A stretch of 64,000 bases of DNA from the NCBI GenBank assembly GCA_903893815.1, contig CAITNS010000053.1, positions 62,001 through 126,000 on the forward strand, read 5' to 3'. The position numbers were made by a program, and so were the translations under genes. This document shows, piece by piece, positions 50,591-58,913 of this stretch. Position 1 is the stretch's first letter. Each line of letters begins with the position of its first letter. The stretch comes from an uncultured Bacteroidota bacterium. Its GTDB lineage: Bacteria; Bacteroidota; Bacteroidia; B-17B0; Aurantibacillaceae. Under the pieces are notes generated by a model. That model had not been told where the DNA came from and did not search any database. It was given only the letters and a program-made list of their open reading frames with translations.

Positions 50591-52054
50591 TTAAATACTC
50601 CAGGTAGTTCCTTCTTTGCTATCCTTCACTTGAATATTAGAAGCGGTTAATTTATTTCTAATTTCATCCGACGTTGCAAAATCTTTATTAGCTTTTGCTT
50701 TGTCTCTTAAATCTAATACTAATTGCATCACGCCTTCCAAAGCGGTAATGGCTTTACCGGTTTCTTCTTCCTTTTTCAAGCCCATGATATCAAATACAAA
50801 ATGCTGATAGATAGTATTTAATAAATCAATATCGGTTTGCGTTAAGCTTGCTTTTTTGTCGTTAGCCGAATTAATCATTCGAATAGCATCAAACAAATGA
50901 GCAATTAATACAGGTGTATTAAAATCATCATTCATTGCATCATAACATGCTCTTTCAATAGTTGCTACATTTTCAGTAGATGTAGACGACGCTTTTAAAG
51001 TTTGTAATGTTTTGTAACTTTCCATTAAACGGTTGTAAGCTTTTTCTGCTGCTTCCAACGCATCATTACTAAAATCTAAGGTGCTACGGTAATGTGTTTG
51101 CATCATAAAAAAACGAACTGCCATCGGACTAAATCCTTTTTTCAATAAAGGATGATTACCTGTAAATAACTCCATCGGTAAAAAACTATTGCCTAATGAC
51201 TTACTCATCTTCTGTCCGTTAACCGTTAGCATATTAGTATGCAACCAATAATTAGCAGGGCTTTTTCCGCAATAGGCAATATTTTGAGCAATTTCGTTAG
51301 TGTGATGTGTGGCTTGTAAATCCATACCGCCACCATGTATATCAAATTGTTCTCCTAAATATTTTGTGCTCATGGCAGAGCATTCGATATGCCAACCTGG
51401 GAAACCAACTCCCCATGGACTAGGCCATTTCATTAAATGCTCTGGCTTTGCTTTAATCCATAAAGCAAAATCTAAACGACCTTTTTTATCTTCTTGCCCA
51501 TCTAAGTCGCGAGTATTTTCTAATAACTCCTCTAACTTACGATTGGTTAATGCCGTGTAGTTATTTGTTTTTGCAAATTTTTCTACATCAAAATATACCG
51601 TTCCATGATGTTCGTAGGCCAAGCCATTTTTAATAATTTGCTTGGTTATTTCTTGTTGTTCAATAATGTGCCCCGTTGCAGTAGGCTCAATACTTGGCGG
51701 CAAGGTGTTAAACATGGCCATGATATCTCTAAAACCAACCGTATATTTTTGTACAATTTCCATTGGCTCTAATTGAGCCAATTTTGCCTTTTTCGAAATT
51801 TTATCTTCACCAACATCTGCATCTCCTTCTAAATGTCCTGCATCAGTTATATTACGAACATAACGCACCTTGTATCCCAAATGAGTTAAGTAGCGGTACA
51901 TTAAATCAAACGACATAAACGTGCGGCAATTACCTAAATGCACATCACTGTATACTGTTGGCCCACAAACATACATTCCTAAAAATGGAGGATTAATGGC
52001 TTTAAATTCTTCTTTTGTTCTGCTTAGAGTGTTATATATAAAGAGTTTTTCCAT
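50591..52054 (-). CDS. cysS: cysteinyl-tRNA synthetase
   Basis: A class I aminoacyl-tRNA synthetase of 487 residues. YVCGPTVYSDVHLGNCRTF has the zinc cysteine C30 and the HIGH-like HLGN (39-42). GWHIECSAMSTKYLG supplies further zinc ligands. TVNGQKMSKSLGN is the KMSKS loop, and the DALR-type helical C-terminus follows. It charges tRNA-Cys. The frame is open to 52120, but the extension reads through a terminator hairpin. ATG 52054 (MEKLFIYNTLS) aligns with known proteins and is used. The gene is followed by the glutaminyl-cyclase gene. Confidence 0.95.
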   Translation of the reverse strand: MEKLFIYNTLSRTKEEFKAINPPFLGMYVCGPTVYSDVHLGNCRTFMSFDLMYRYLTHLGYKVRYVRNITDAGHLEGDADVGEDKISKKAKLAQLEPMEIVQKYTVGFRDIMAMFNTLPPSIEPTATGHIIEQQEITKQIIKNGLAYEHHGTVYFDVEKFAKTNNYTALTNRKLEELLENTRDLDGQEDKKGRLDFALWIKAKPEHLMKWPSPWGVGFPGWHIECSAMSTKYLGEQFDIHGGGMDLQATHHTNEIAQNIAYCGKSPANYWLHTNMLTVNGQKMSKSLGNSFLPMELFTGNHPLLKKGFSPMAVRFFMMQTHYRSTLDFSNDALEAAEKAYNRLMESYKTLQTLKASSTSTENVATIERACYDAMNDDFNTPVLIAHLFDAIRMINSANDKKASLTQTDIDLLNTIYQHFVFDIMGLKKEEETGKAITALEGVMQLVLDLRDKAKANKDFATSDEIRNKLTASNIQVKDSKEGTTWSI

Positions 52055-52087
52055 AGATTTTAAAGTTTTAAATTTAGCAAAAAAAAA

Positions 52088-52110
52088 GACGGTAAAGTAC
52101 CGTCTTTTTT
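52088..52110 (-). terminator. Rho-independent terminator for the MORN gene
   Basis: GACGGTA (52088-52094), AAG, TACCGTC (52098-52104) then TTTTTT on the plus strand, with A-runs before it. On the minus strand it lies just after the MORN gene stop (52132) and before cysS, with U-rich tail in that direction too. It also shows that the cysS frame upstream of 52054 is not coding. Confidence 0.8.
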
Positions 52111-52131
52111 GATTTAGCAATATTTAATTAA

Positions 52132-53031
52132 CTAGTTTTCAATAGGTGCATCACCAATGTAAATACCGTTTCTGTATTTAGCGATTCGTTGTAAAATTCC
52201 ATTTGCATCATAGATGTAATCCTTACCCTCCATTAAACGATTATCTTTAAATATACCGTCTTTTGAAATTTGCTTATTTTTGTTGTAAGTAATATTTTGA
52301 CCGTTTAAAGGACCCCTAGCAGCCACACCATTTGGTTTTTCATCTGCTTTAACTACTGCTAATTTAGGAGCATTATTTAATGGCTCATCCTTAGTTTTAA
52401 CAATTGGTTTTTTAGGTTCAAATTCTTTGATAGAAGCTAAATCAACTGCTCCATCGTTATACGTTTTTTCAGCTTTTAAATCCCCATTTTCATAGTATTC
52501 TTTAATAACACCTGCTTCTTTACCGTTAACAAAATTACCTTCAATAGCTAATTCTCCATTTGGATGGTAGTACTTTACAGGTCCTTCTCTTTTTCCAGTT
52601 GTGTTAAAGTTAAATTCGTGTTGGGGAGTGCCATTTTCGTAATACAATTTGTAAGGGCCAGTCCAACGATTATTTTTCCAGTTTCCTTCTTCAGATATTT
52701 TGCCGCTTTCGTGGTACATGATAGCATATCCGTCAGGACGTCCATTTTGGAAAGTCAATTGGTTTTTCAAATTACCGTTACAATAATATTCAACCCATTT
52801 ACCAATTTTTTTATTATCGGTATACTTTCCTTCCTCAATTTTTTGATCTGGAGCAAAACAAGCACCAGGCTTATGCTTACCTCTGATAACCCATTTACCC
52901 TGCTTTTTTCCTAAAACATCAATTAAATTGATTGTATCCTTGCCCGCAAGACCTCCACTCTCGAAGGATTGCGACTGACCATGGCTTATTTGAGAAACCA
53001 AGAAAACCAGGATTAAATAAATTTTTTTCAT
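52132..53031 (-). CDS. secreted MORN-repeat (YwqK-like) protein
   Basis: A 299-residue protein with a signal peptide (1-20, ending SHGQ) and about eight MORN/YwqK-type repeats. The repeats have the pattern G-x-W-x-x-Y-x-x-N-G: GKWVEYYCNGNLKN, GYAIMYHESGKISEEGNWKN, GPYKLYYENGTPQ, GPVKYYHPNGELAIEGNFVNGKEAG. The last part (about 215-299) is more divergent. It was once annotated as a toxin-antitoxin component by similarity to YwqK, which is weak evidence. It is monocistronic, with a terminator at 52088. Confidence 0.8.
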   Translation of the reverse strand: MKKIYLILVFLVSQISHGQSQSFESGGLAGKDTINLIDVLGKKQGKWVIRGKHKPGACFAPDQKIEEGKYTDNKKIGKWVEYYCNGNLKNQLTFQNGRPDGYAIMYHESGKISEEGNWKNNRWTGPYKLYYENGTPQHEFNFNTTGKREGPVKYYHPNGELAIEGNFVNGKEAGVIKEYYENGDLKAEKTYNDGAVDLASIKEFEPKKPIVKTKDEPLNNAPKLAVVKADEKPNGVAARGPLNGQNITYNKNKQISKDGIFKDNRLMEGKDYIYDANGILQRIAKYRNGIYIGDAPIEN

Positions 53032-53188
53032 AGGTGAATATCTTCTACTAAATTATGTAAAAATTTTGTACTTTATTTCAAAAATTAGACAAAACTGCCA
53101 AAATCATCGATGATTATCTAATTTGTTTAAACCTCACAATCTTTGTACGTTTATAGTAAAAAAATAGTTACAGTATATTTAGCATTTT

Positions 53189-54133
53189 TTATGCCAAATT
53201 TTGTAACATATTGGCCACTAAAGACGAAAGGTTGTATTTAGCCGACCAATTCCAATTATTTTTGGCTTCATGGTCCAAAATACTTTGAGGCCAACTATCT
53301 GCGATCGCTTGACGGAAATCTGGTTTGTAAGAAATTGTAAAATCAGGGATGTGTTTTTGGATTTCTGCTGCTATTTGGGCTGGGGTAAAACTAATTCCTG
53401 CTAGGTTGTAGGCACCTCTTATTTTGATATTTTCGGCTGGGGCATGCATAATTTCGATAGTTGCTCTGATAGCATCTTCCATGTGCATCATGGGTAAAGC
53501 GGTGTCTTCACTCAAAAAGCACTCGTAAGTTTTCGTTTTTAAGGCTTGATGAAAAATATGTACTGCATAATCTGTTGTTCCTCCGCCAGGTGCCGATTTC
53601 CATCCAATTAAACCAGGATAGCGTAAACTTCTCACATCTACTCCAAATTTATGAAAATACCACTCGCACCAACGCTCGCCAGCTTGTTTACTAATCCCAT
53701 ATACCGTTGAAGGTTCCATCACTGTATATTGGGGTGTATCAATTCTTGGCGTTGTTGGTCCAAAAACAGCGATAGAACTTGGCCAATAAACTTTTGAAAT
53801 ATGTTTTTCTTTAGCTAAATCTAATACATTAAAAAGGCCTTCCATGTTTAATTTCCAGGCAAACATAGGATTTTGCTCGCCTGTAGCCGATAATAAAGCT
53901 GCTAATAAATACACATGAGAAATGGAATGTTTTTTAACCACATTAAAAATTGCGTCTTTATCTAATATATCCAATGTTTCAAAAGGATTATTGTCTAAAG
54001 CAGGAATTGGCTTTAAATCTGCGGCAATTACGTTACTTGAACCATATAACAAGCTTAATTCTTGTGTTAATTCAATACCAATTTGCCCACCGGCACCAAC
54101 AATTAAAATCTTATCTTCGTTATTGTACATCAT
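53189..54133 (-). CDS. L-threonine 3-dehydrogenase, SDR type
   Basis: A 314-residue extended SDR of the threonine dehydrogenase type. Rossmann motif GAGGQIG (13-19), ALLSATGEQNPMFAWKLNMEG, SSIAVFGPTTP with YGISKQAGERW (catalytic Tyr-x3-Lys). LRYPGLIGWKSAPGGGTTDYAV is specific to this subfamily. It oxidises L-threonine to 2-amino-3-ketobutyrate with NAD+. The frame is open to 54169, but ATG 54133 (MMYNNEDKILIVGAGG) is the expected start. No KBL (2-amino-3-ketobutyrate ligase) gene is adjacent. The divergent trhO gene begins beyond a leader element. Confidence 0.85.
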   Translation of the reverse strand: MMYNNEDKILIVGAGGQIGIELTQELSLLYGSSNVIAADLKPIPALDNNPFETLDILDKDAIFNVVKKHSISHVYLLAALLSATGEQNPMFAWKLNMEGLFNVLDLAKEKHISKVYWPSSIAVFGPTTPRIDTPQYTVMEPSTVYGISKQAGERWCEWYFHKFGVDVRSLRYPGLIGWKSAPGGGTTDYAVHIFHQALKTKTYECFLSEDTALPMMHMEDAIRATIEIMHAPAENIKIRGAYNLAGISFTPAQIAAEIQKHIPDFTISYKPDFRQAIADSWPQSILDHEAKNNWNWSAKYNLSSLVANMLQNLA

Positions 54134-54202
54134 ATTAATGTGTTTTGAGTTCTGACCTACTAAATGCAATGAATTCTTTTATCTACGTTTTTGGTTTTTT
54201 AC

Positions 54203-54210
54203 TACCTTTG
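54203..54210 (+). promoter_or_regulatory. -7 box TACCTTTG upstream of the trhO leader
   Basis: TACCTTTG matches TAnnTTTG. The nearest TTTG (54190-54193) is too close (nine bases), so only the -7 part is convincing. Transcription from here would produce a leader of about 160 bases including the conserved leader unit at 54290. Confidence 0.5.
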
Positions 54211-54223
54211 CAAACGTAAGAAT

Positions 54224-54260
54224 AATTAGACAATTAGACAATGTGTTAATTAGCTAATTA
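54224..54260. repeat. AATTAGACAATTAGACAATG repeat block
   Basis: AATTAGACA repeated, then ATGTG, TTAATTAGCTAATTAA palindrome. It resembles the blocks beside the IVP genes (7983, 57600-57660) and at 61481, but no IVP gene lies here. Confidence 0.4.
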
Positions 54261-54289
54261 AATATAGTATAACCTGCAATTATATCTAT

Positions 54290-54378
54290 TATGAACTATT
54301 CATCATATAAACAAAAACATCTGATAATAAGGATGATGAATATACCATGTGGCTATAAAAAAACAATAATGTTTTCAC
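54290..54378 (+). promoter_or_regulatory. single diverged copy of the leader unit upstream of trhO
   Basis: It is laid out like the 89-bp units before the CotH gene: an upstream ATGAA (54291), hairpin ATTCATCAT/ATGATGAAT (54298-54306, 54333-54341), TATACCAT (54341-54348), A-run, CAATAAT (54364-54370), eight bases, ATG (54379). The stem sequence is wholly different from the CotH units while its position and pairing are kept. The upstream ATG would open a 39-codon frame overlapping the trhO start. Confidence 0.6.
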
Positions 54379-55455
54379 ATGAAAATGCCAGAATTAAGAA
54401 ACCGTATTAACAAAGACGAGCTAAAAGTTCGTTTAGCTCAAGAAAAAATTGAGCGTATTACTTTCTCTTTTTACAGATATGTTAAAATTGAGGATCCCAA
54501 AGAATTACGTGATAATTTATTTATTCAATGGACCAATTTAAACTGCTTTGGTAGAATTTATGTAGCTCATGAGGGAATTAATGCTCAAATGAATTTACCA
54601 AAAAGTAATTGGGATAACTTTGTAGCACAATTATATAAAGATGAGCGCTTTAATAATGTACCATTTAAAATTGCCGTTGATGGTAATGGAAAATCTTTTT
54701 ACAAACTCATTATTAAAGTAAAAGAAAAAGTAGTTGCCGATGGCATTAATGACCCCACCTTTGATGCAGCAAATACAGGAACATACCTAAACGCTGAAAA
54801 CTTTAATAAAGCCATTGAAAATCCAAATACCATTGTGGTGGATATGCGTAACCATTACGAAAGCGAAGTTGGCCGTTTTGATAAAGCTTTTTGCCCTGAT
54901 GCAGATACTTTTAGAGAGGAATTACCTTTGGTAGTTGACCATTTAAAAGGCCAGGAAGACAAAAAAGTGATTATGTATTGCACTGGTGGCATCCGTTGTG
55001 AAAAAGCAAGTGCATATTTAAAACATAAAGGATTTAAGGATGTGAATCACCTGCAAGGTGGCATTATACAATATGCTAAAGAAGTAAAAGAGCAAGGTTT
55101 AGAAAGTAAATTTAGAGGAATTAATTTTGTATTTGATGAACGCATTGGAGAGCGCATTACCGAAGATATTTTATCAAACTGCCATCAATGCGGCAAAGCA
55201 TGTGATACACATGTGAATTGCAAAAATGATGATTGTCACTTATTATTTATTCAGTGTGATGATTGTACTAAAAAAATGCAAGGATGTTGTACTCCTAAAT
55301 GTCAGGAAATAGCATCTTTATCTATTGAAATGCAACGAGAATTAAGGAAAGGCCGAATTAAAAAAGGAGAAGAATCTTTATCAGTCTATAAAAGTAGATT
55401 ACGGCCGAATTTAGCTGAGATTATAAAAAATAATTTATCTTTAAATAAAATTTAA
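54379..55455 (+). CDS. trhO: tRNA uridine-34 hydroxylase, rhodanese family
   Basis: TrhO (YceA) makes 5-hydroxyuridine at tRNA position 34 using oxygen. The 358-residue protein has the N-terminal UPF0176 domain (TFSFYRYVKIEDP, LNCFGRIYVAHEGINAQM) and a rhodanese domain with the active-site loop C201-TGGIRC. A C-terminal cysteine-rich extension follows (CHQCGKACDTHVNCKNDDCHLLFIQCDDC, about 270-300). ATG 54379 sits eight bases after CAATAAT, exactly as in the CotH gene leader. The lipoprotein gene begins 11 bases downstream and may be co-transcribed. Confidence 0.92.
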   Translation: MKMPELRNRINKDELKVRLAQEKIERITFSFYRYVKIEDPKELRDNLFIQWTNLNCFGRIYVAHEGINAQMNLPKSNWDNFVAQLYKDERFNNVPFKIAVDGNGKSFYKLIIKVKEKVVADGINDPTFDAANTGTYLNAENFNKAIENPNTIVVDMRNHYESEVGRFDKAFCPDADTFREELPLVVDHLKGQEDKKVIMYCTGGIRCEKASAYLKHKGFKDVNHLQGGIIQYAKEVKEQGLESKFRGINFVFDERIGERITEDILSNCHQCGKACDTHVNCKNDDCHLLFIQCDDCTKKMQGCCTPKCQEIASLSIEMQRELRKGRIKKGEESLSVYKSRLRPNLAEIIKNNLSLNKI

Positions 55456-55466
55456 ACCCGTCAATA

Positions 55467-56024
55467 ATGAAAAAAATAATTAGTTTTTCTTTTTTAATTG
55501 CTTTACTCGTATTTGGAGTTTCTTGTAAAAAAGAAGAAGCTGCCAAGTTAACTGAGTTTGATATCAATTACTCAACCAACTTAACTATTCCTTCGGCTAG
55601 TATGACCGTTAGTAATCCGTCTTTAACCCCAACTACAGTTGAATTTACAAGTCCTAATGTTCCAACGCAACAAGCTGCAAAATTTAGTGCCGAAGGAACA
55701 GCAAAGAACTTAATTGATCAAATTAAAATGACTAAGTTCAACATTTCTGTTTCGGGAGCTGGAGCTAATTTAGATTTTTTAAAATCGTTAACCCTATATA
55801 TTAAAGCATCTGGTGTAGGCGAACAAATGGTTGCAAGCAAAACAAATATTCCTTCGGGCGTAACAGCGGTTGCAATGGATTTACAAGATGTAAATATTAA
55901 AGATTATATTTTTCAAGATAACATTCAATTTAGAGTTGTTGCCACTTTTGATGCAACAGCGGCCACCGATCAAGTTCTTAAAATGGACGAAACAGTTCAT
56001 GTAAAAGCAACACTTATTAAATAA
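55467..56024 (+). CDS. putative lipoprotein of unknown function
   Basis: A 185-residue protein with a lipoprotein signal (MKKIISFSFLIALLVFGVSC, lipobox VSCK at about 18-21). The mature part is a soluble beta-rich domain with repeated T/S/V patterns (TVSNPSLTPTTVEFTSPNVP, NLDFLKSLTLYIKASG). I do not recognise the family. It lies between trhO and hmgA, 11 and 8 bases away respectively, so co-transcription is likely but functionally unexplained. Confidence 0.7.
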   Translation: MKKIISFSFLIALLVFGVSCKKEEAAKLTEFDINYSTNLTIPSASMTVSNPSLTPTTVEFTSPNVPTQQAAKFSAEGTAKNLIDQIKMTKFNISVSGAGANLDFLKSLTLYIKASGVGEQMVASKTNIPSGVTAVAMDLQDVNIKDYIFQDNIQFRVVATFDATAATDQVLKMDETVHVKATLIK

Positions 56025-56032
56025 ACGATTTT

Positions 56033-57190
56033 ATGCCAATTTATCACCACTTAGGAAATATTCCTCAAAAACGACACACCGTATTTAAATCTCCGAAAGG
56101 CAATTTTTATTATGAGCAATTATTTGGGACAGAAGGATTTAACGGACATTCCACCTTATCCTACCATGTTCATAGACCAACACAAGTAAAAGAGATTTTA
56201 AAAAGTTACTCGGTTCAACCAAAAATTGCGATTGATAAAAATATTAAATCGCTTTTATTAAAAGGTTTTGATATAAAACCAACTGCCGATTTTTTAGAAA
56301 GTAGAAAAACGGTTTTACTAAACAGCGATTGTCATATTGGTTTAGCCGCACCAACCGAAAGTTTAACAAACTACTTTTATAAAAATGCAGACGCTGATGA
56401 ACTCATTTTTGTTCATAAAGGAAAAGGGAAATTAAGAACCTTTTTAGGTAATATTAATTTTGAGTATGGTGATTATTTAATTATTCCGAGAGGAATGATT
56501 TACCAAATAGAATTTGAAACAAGTGATAACCGTTTATTTTACGTGGAATCATTTGCGCCATATTACACTCCAAAACGTTACAAAAGTTCATCAGGTCAAT
56601 TATTAGAACATTCGCCATTTTGCGAGCGTGATTTTAAATTACCAACTGAACTTGAAACATACGATGTGAAAGGTGACTTTATCATCAAGATCAAAAAAGA
56701 AGGAATGATACACGAAATAGTTTATGCTACTCATCCTTTTGATGTGGTTGGTTGGGATGGTTACAATTTCCCTTACGGATTTAGCATTCATAATTTTGAA
56801 CCAATTACAGGCCGTGTGCATCAACCACCACCAGTGCACCAAACATTTGAAACTTCAACATTTGTAGTATGTTCATTTGTTCCTCGTTTATACGATTATC
56901 ACCCTCAATCAATTCCTGCTCCATACAATCACAGTAACATTGACAGCGATGAAGTATTATATTATGTTGACGGTGATTTTATGAGCCGTAATAATATTGA
57001 ACAAGGGCATATTACTTTACATCCGAAAGGCATTCCTCACGGTCCGGCACCTGGTGCAATGGAACGTAGTATCGGACAAACCGTTACTCAAGAATTAGCG
57101 GTAATGGTTGATACCTTTAGACCATTAATGGTAACGGAAGATGCCATGGGAATTGATGATGGAAAATATTATAAAAGTTGGGTGGAATAA
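56033..57190 (+). CDS. hmgA: homogentisate 1,2-dioxygenase
   Basis: A 385-residue bicupin iron enzyme that opens the ring of homogentisate in tyrosine catabolism. Motifs: GFNGHSTLSYHVHRPTQV, FVHKGKGKLRTFLGNINFEYGDYLIIPRG, PFDVVGWDGYNFPYGFSIHNFEPITGRVHQPPPVHQTFE (iron ligand region), NHSNIDSDEVLYYVDGDF and HPKGIPHGPAPGAMERS. Its partner hppD lies downstream, separated only by a four-helix-bundle gene. The later steps (isomerase, hydrolase) are not in the window. Confidence 0.93.
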   Translation: MPIYHHLGNIPQKRHTVFKSPKGNFYYEQLFGTEGFNGHSTLSYHVHRPTQVKEILKSYSVQPKIAIDKNIKSLLLKGFDIKPTADFLESRKTVLLNSDCHIGLAAPTESLTNYFYKNADADELIFVHKGKGKLRTFLGNINFEYGDYLIIPRGMIYQIEFETSDNRLFYVESFAPYYTPKRYKSSSGQLLEHSPFCERDFKLPTELETYDVKGDFIIKIKKEGMIHEIVYATHPFDVVGWDGYNFPYGFSIHNFEPITGRVHQPPPVHQTFETSTFVVCSFVPRLYDYHPQSIPAPYNHSNIDSDEVLYYVDGDFMSRNNIEQGHITLHPKGIPHGPAPGAMERSIGQTVTQELAVMVDTFRPLMVTEDAMGIDDGKYYKSWVE

Positions 57191-57246
57191 TAATGAGATG
57201 ATGTGTTGTTTAGATAATGAGATAGTTTAAATTACCAAAAAAAGAA

Positions 57247-57609
57247 ATGTCAGAAAATCCCAGATATAAAGATAATTTAATTATAAATCTTACTTTTGAA
57301 TTTTCTTTGAACATTATAGTATTTTCAGAAACATTAAATAAATTAAAAAAATACAATTTAAGTAATCAATTATTCAGAAGTGGTACAAGTATAGGCGCTA
57401 ATGTAAAAGAAGCTCAGAATGCAGAAAGTAAAGCAGACTTTATTCATAAAATGAAAATTGCAATAAAGGAGGCAGATGAAACTGAATACTGGCTGATGCT
57501 CTGCAAGCACTCGAAAGAATACCCAGATACTTCAGATGAACTAATGAAATTAAGCAGTATTATTAAAATATTAAACAAAATAATAGAAACATCAAAAACA
57601 AAAAAATAA
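57247..57609 (+). CDS. four-helix-bundle protein (IVP family), copy 2
   Basis: A 120-residue paralogue of the protein at 8011, with NQLFRSGTSIGANVKEAQNAESKADFIHKMKIAIKEADETEYWLMLC. It lies between hmgA and hppD and is not a known part of tyrosine degradation. The flanks carry AATGAGATG...GATAATGAGATAG on the left and CCATTAGCTAATTACCAAATCAGCTAATTACC on the right, which in reverse complement gives GGTAATTAGC repeats of the same general type as around copy 1. This points to insertion of a small unit into the operon. Confidence 0.85.
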   Translation: MSENPRYKDNLIINLTFEFSLNIIVFSETLNKLKKYNLSNQLFRSGTSIGANVKEAQNAESKADFIHKMKIAIKEADETEYWLMLCKHSKEYPDTSDELMKLSSIIKILNKIIETSKTKK

Positions 57610-57675
57610 TTATTAAATAACAAGTTAAACCCATTAGCTAATTACCAAATCAGCTAATTACCAAATTAAAACTAT

Positions 57676-58836
57676 ATGGCAAAAGAAATAAAAAACGTAG
57701 AATACGGATTAGAAAAAATATTTGAAGGAGCGCAAGATTTCTTGCCTTTATTAGGAACGGATTATGTTGAGTTTTATGTAGGCAACGCCAAACAATCGGC
57801 TCACTATTATAAAACAGCATTTGGCTTTCAATCATATGCCTATGCTGGATTAGAAACTGGCTTAAAAGACAGAGTATCTTACGTTTTAAAACAAGATAAA
57901 ATTCGTTTAGTTTTAACCACTGCTTTAACAAGCGATTCACCAATTGGTGAGCATGTTAAAAAACATGGTGATGGTGTTAAGGTAATAGCTTTATGGGTTG
58001 AAGATGCTCGTAAATCGTTTGAAGAAACTGTAAAGCGTGGCGCTAAAGTTTACATGGAGCCAGTTGTAGAAAAAGATGAACATGGCGAGGTAGTGCGCGC
58101 AGGTATTTATACTTACGGAGAAACAGTTCACATGTTTGTAGAGCGTAAAAACTACAAAGGAGAATTTTTACCAGGATTTAGAGAATGGAAAAGTGATTAC
58201 AATCCTGCAGCTGTTGGTTTAAAATTTATTGATCATATGGTGGGTAACGTAGGTTGGAACCAAATGAATGCTACCGTAAAATGGTATGAAGATGTAATGG
58301 GATTCGTTAACTTCTTAACGTTTGATGACAAACAAATTACAACTGAGTACTCAGCTTTAATGAGTAAGGTAATGAGTAATGGAAATGGTAGAATTAAATT
58401 TCCAATTAACGAACCAGCTGAAGGAAAAAAGAAATCTCAAATTGAGGAATACATTGATTTTTATGAAGGTGCTGGTGTGCAACATTTAGCATTAGCAACA
58501 GATGATATTATTAAAACGGTTGCTGATTTAAAAGCACGTGGTGTAGAGTTTTTACCACCACCACCACAAGCATACTATGATGATATTCCACGTAGATTAG
58601 GAGTGCACATGGATATAATGAAAGAAGACATTAAAGAACTTCAACGTTTATCTATTTTAGTGGATGCGGATGAAGAAGGTTACTTATTACAAATATTTAC
58701 TAAGCCAGTAGAAGATAGACCAACTTTATTTTACGAAATCATACAACGTATGGGCGCTAAAGGTTTTGGGGCAGGTAACTTTAAGGCGTTGTTTGAATCA
58801 ATAGAAAGAGAGCAAGCTTTAAGAGGAACTTTATAA
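57676..58836 (+). CDS. hppD: 4-hydroxyphenylpyruvate dioxygenase
   Basis: A 386-residue Fe(II) enzyme that makes homogentisate, the substrate of hmgA upstream. It has the two-domain vicinal-oxygen-chelate fold. Iron ligands are H187 (FIDHMVGNV), H270 (GVQHLALATDD) and E354 (LFYEIIQR). GAKGFGAGNFKALFESIE closes the active site. LGTDYVEFYVGNAKQSAHYYKTAFGF starts the N-terminal domain. A terminator at 58881 follows, shared with the convergent priA gene. Tyrosine aminotransferase is not nearby. Confidence 0.95.
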   Translation: MAKEIKNVEYGLEKIFEGAQDFLPLLGTDYVEFYVGNAKQSAHYYKTAFGFQSYAYAGLETGLKDRVSYVLKQDKIRLVLTTALTSDSPIGEHVKKHGDGVKVIALWVEDARKSFEETVKRGAKVYMEPVVEKDEHGEVVRAGIYTYGETVHMFVERKNYKGEFLPGFREWKSDYNPAAVGLKFIDHMVGNVGWNQMNATVKWYEDVMGFVNFLTFDDKQITTEYSALMSKVMSNGNGRIKFPINEPAEGKKKSQIEEYIDFYEGAGVQHLALATDDIIKTVADLKARGVEFLPPPPQAYYDDIPRRLGVHMDIMKEDIKELQRLSILVDADEEGYLLQIFTKPVEDRPTLFYEIIQRMGAKGFGAGNFKALFESIEREQALRGTL

Positions 58837-58880
58837 GTTTTGTGAGACTGAGCGGAGTCGAAGCCTCATTGTATTTGAAA

Positions 58881-58910
58881 AAATCCCGAAGAGCACTTCG
58901 GGATTTTTTT
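58881..58910. terminator. bidirectional terminator between hppD and priA
   Basis: AAATCCCGAAG (58881-58891), AGCA, CTTCGGGATTT (58896-58906) then TTTT. It sits between the convergent hppD (+) and priA (-) genes and has A-runs on the left and T-runs on the right. Confidence 0.85.
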
Positions 58911-58913
58911 TAA

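Noticed and set aside
52055-52120. Extended cysS start at 52120
   Set aside because: The extension runs through a strong terminator hairpin and adds residues not found in CysRS; ATG 52054 fits the family.
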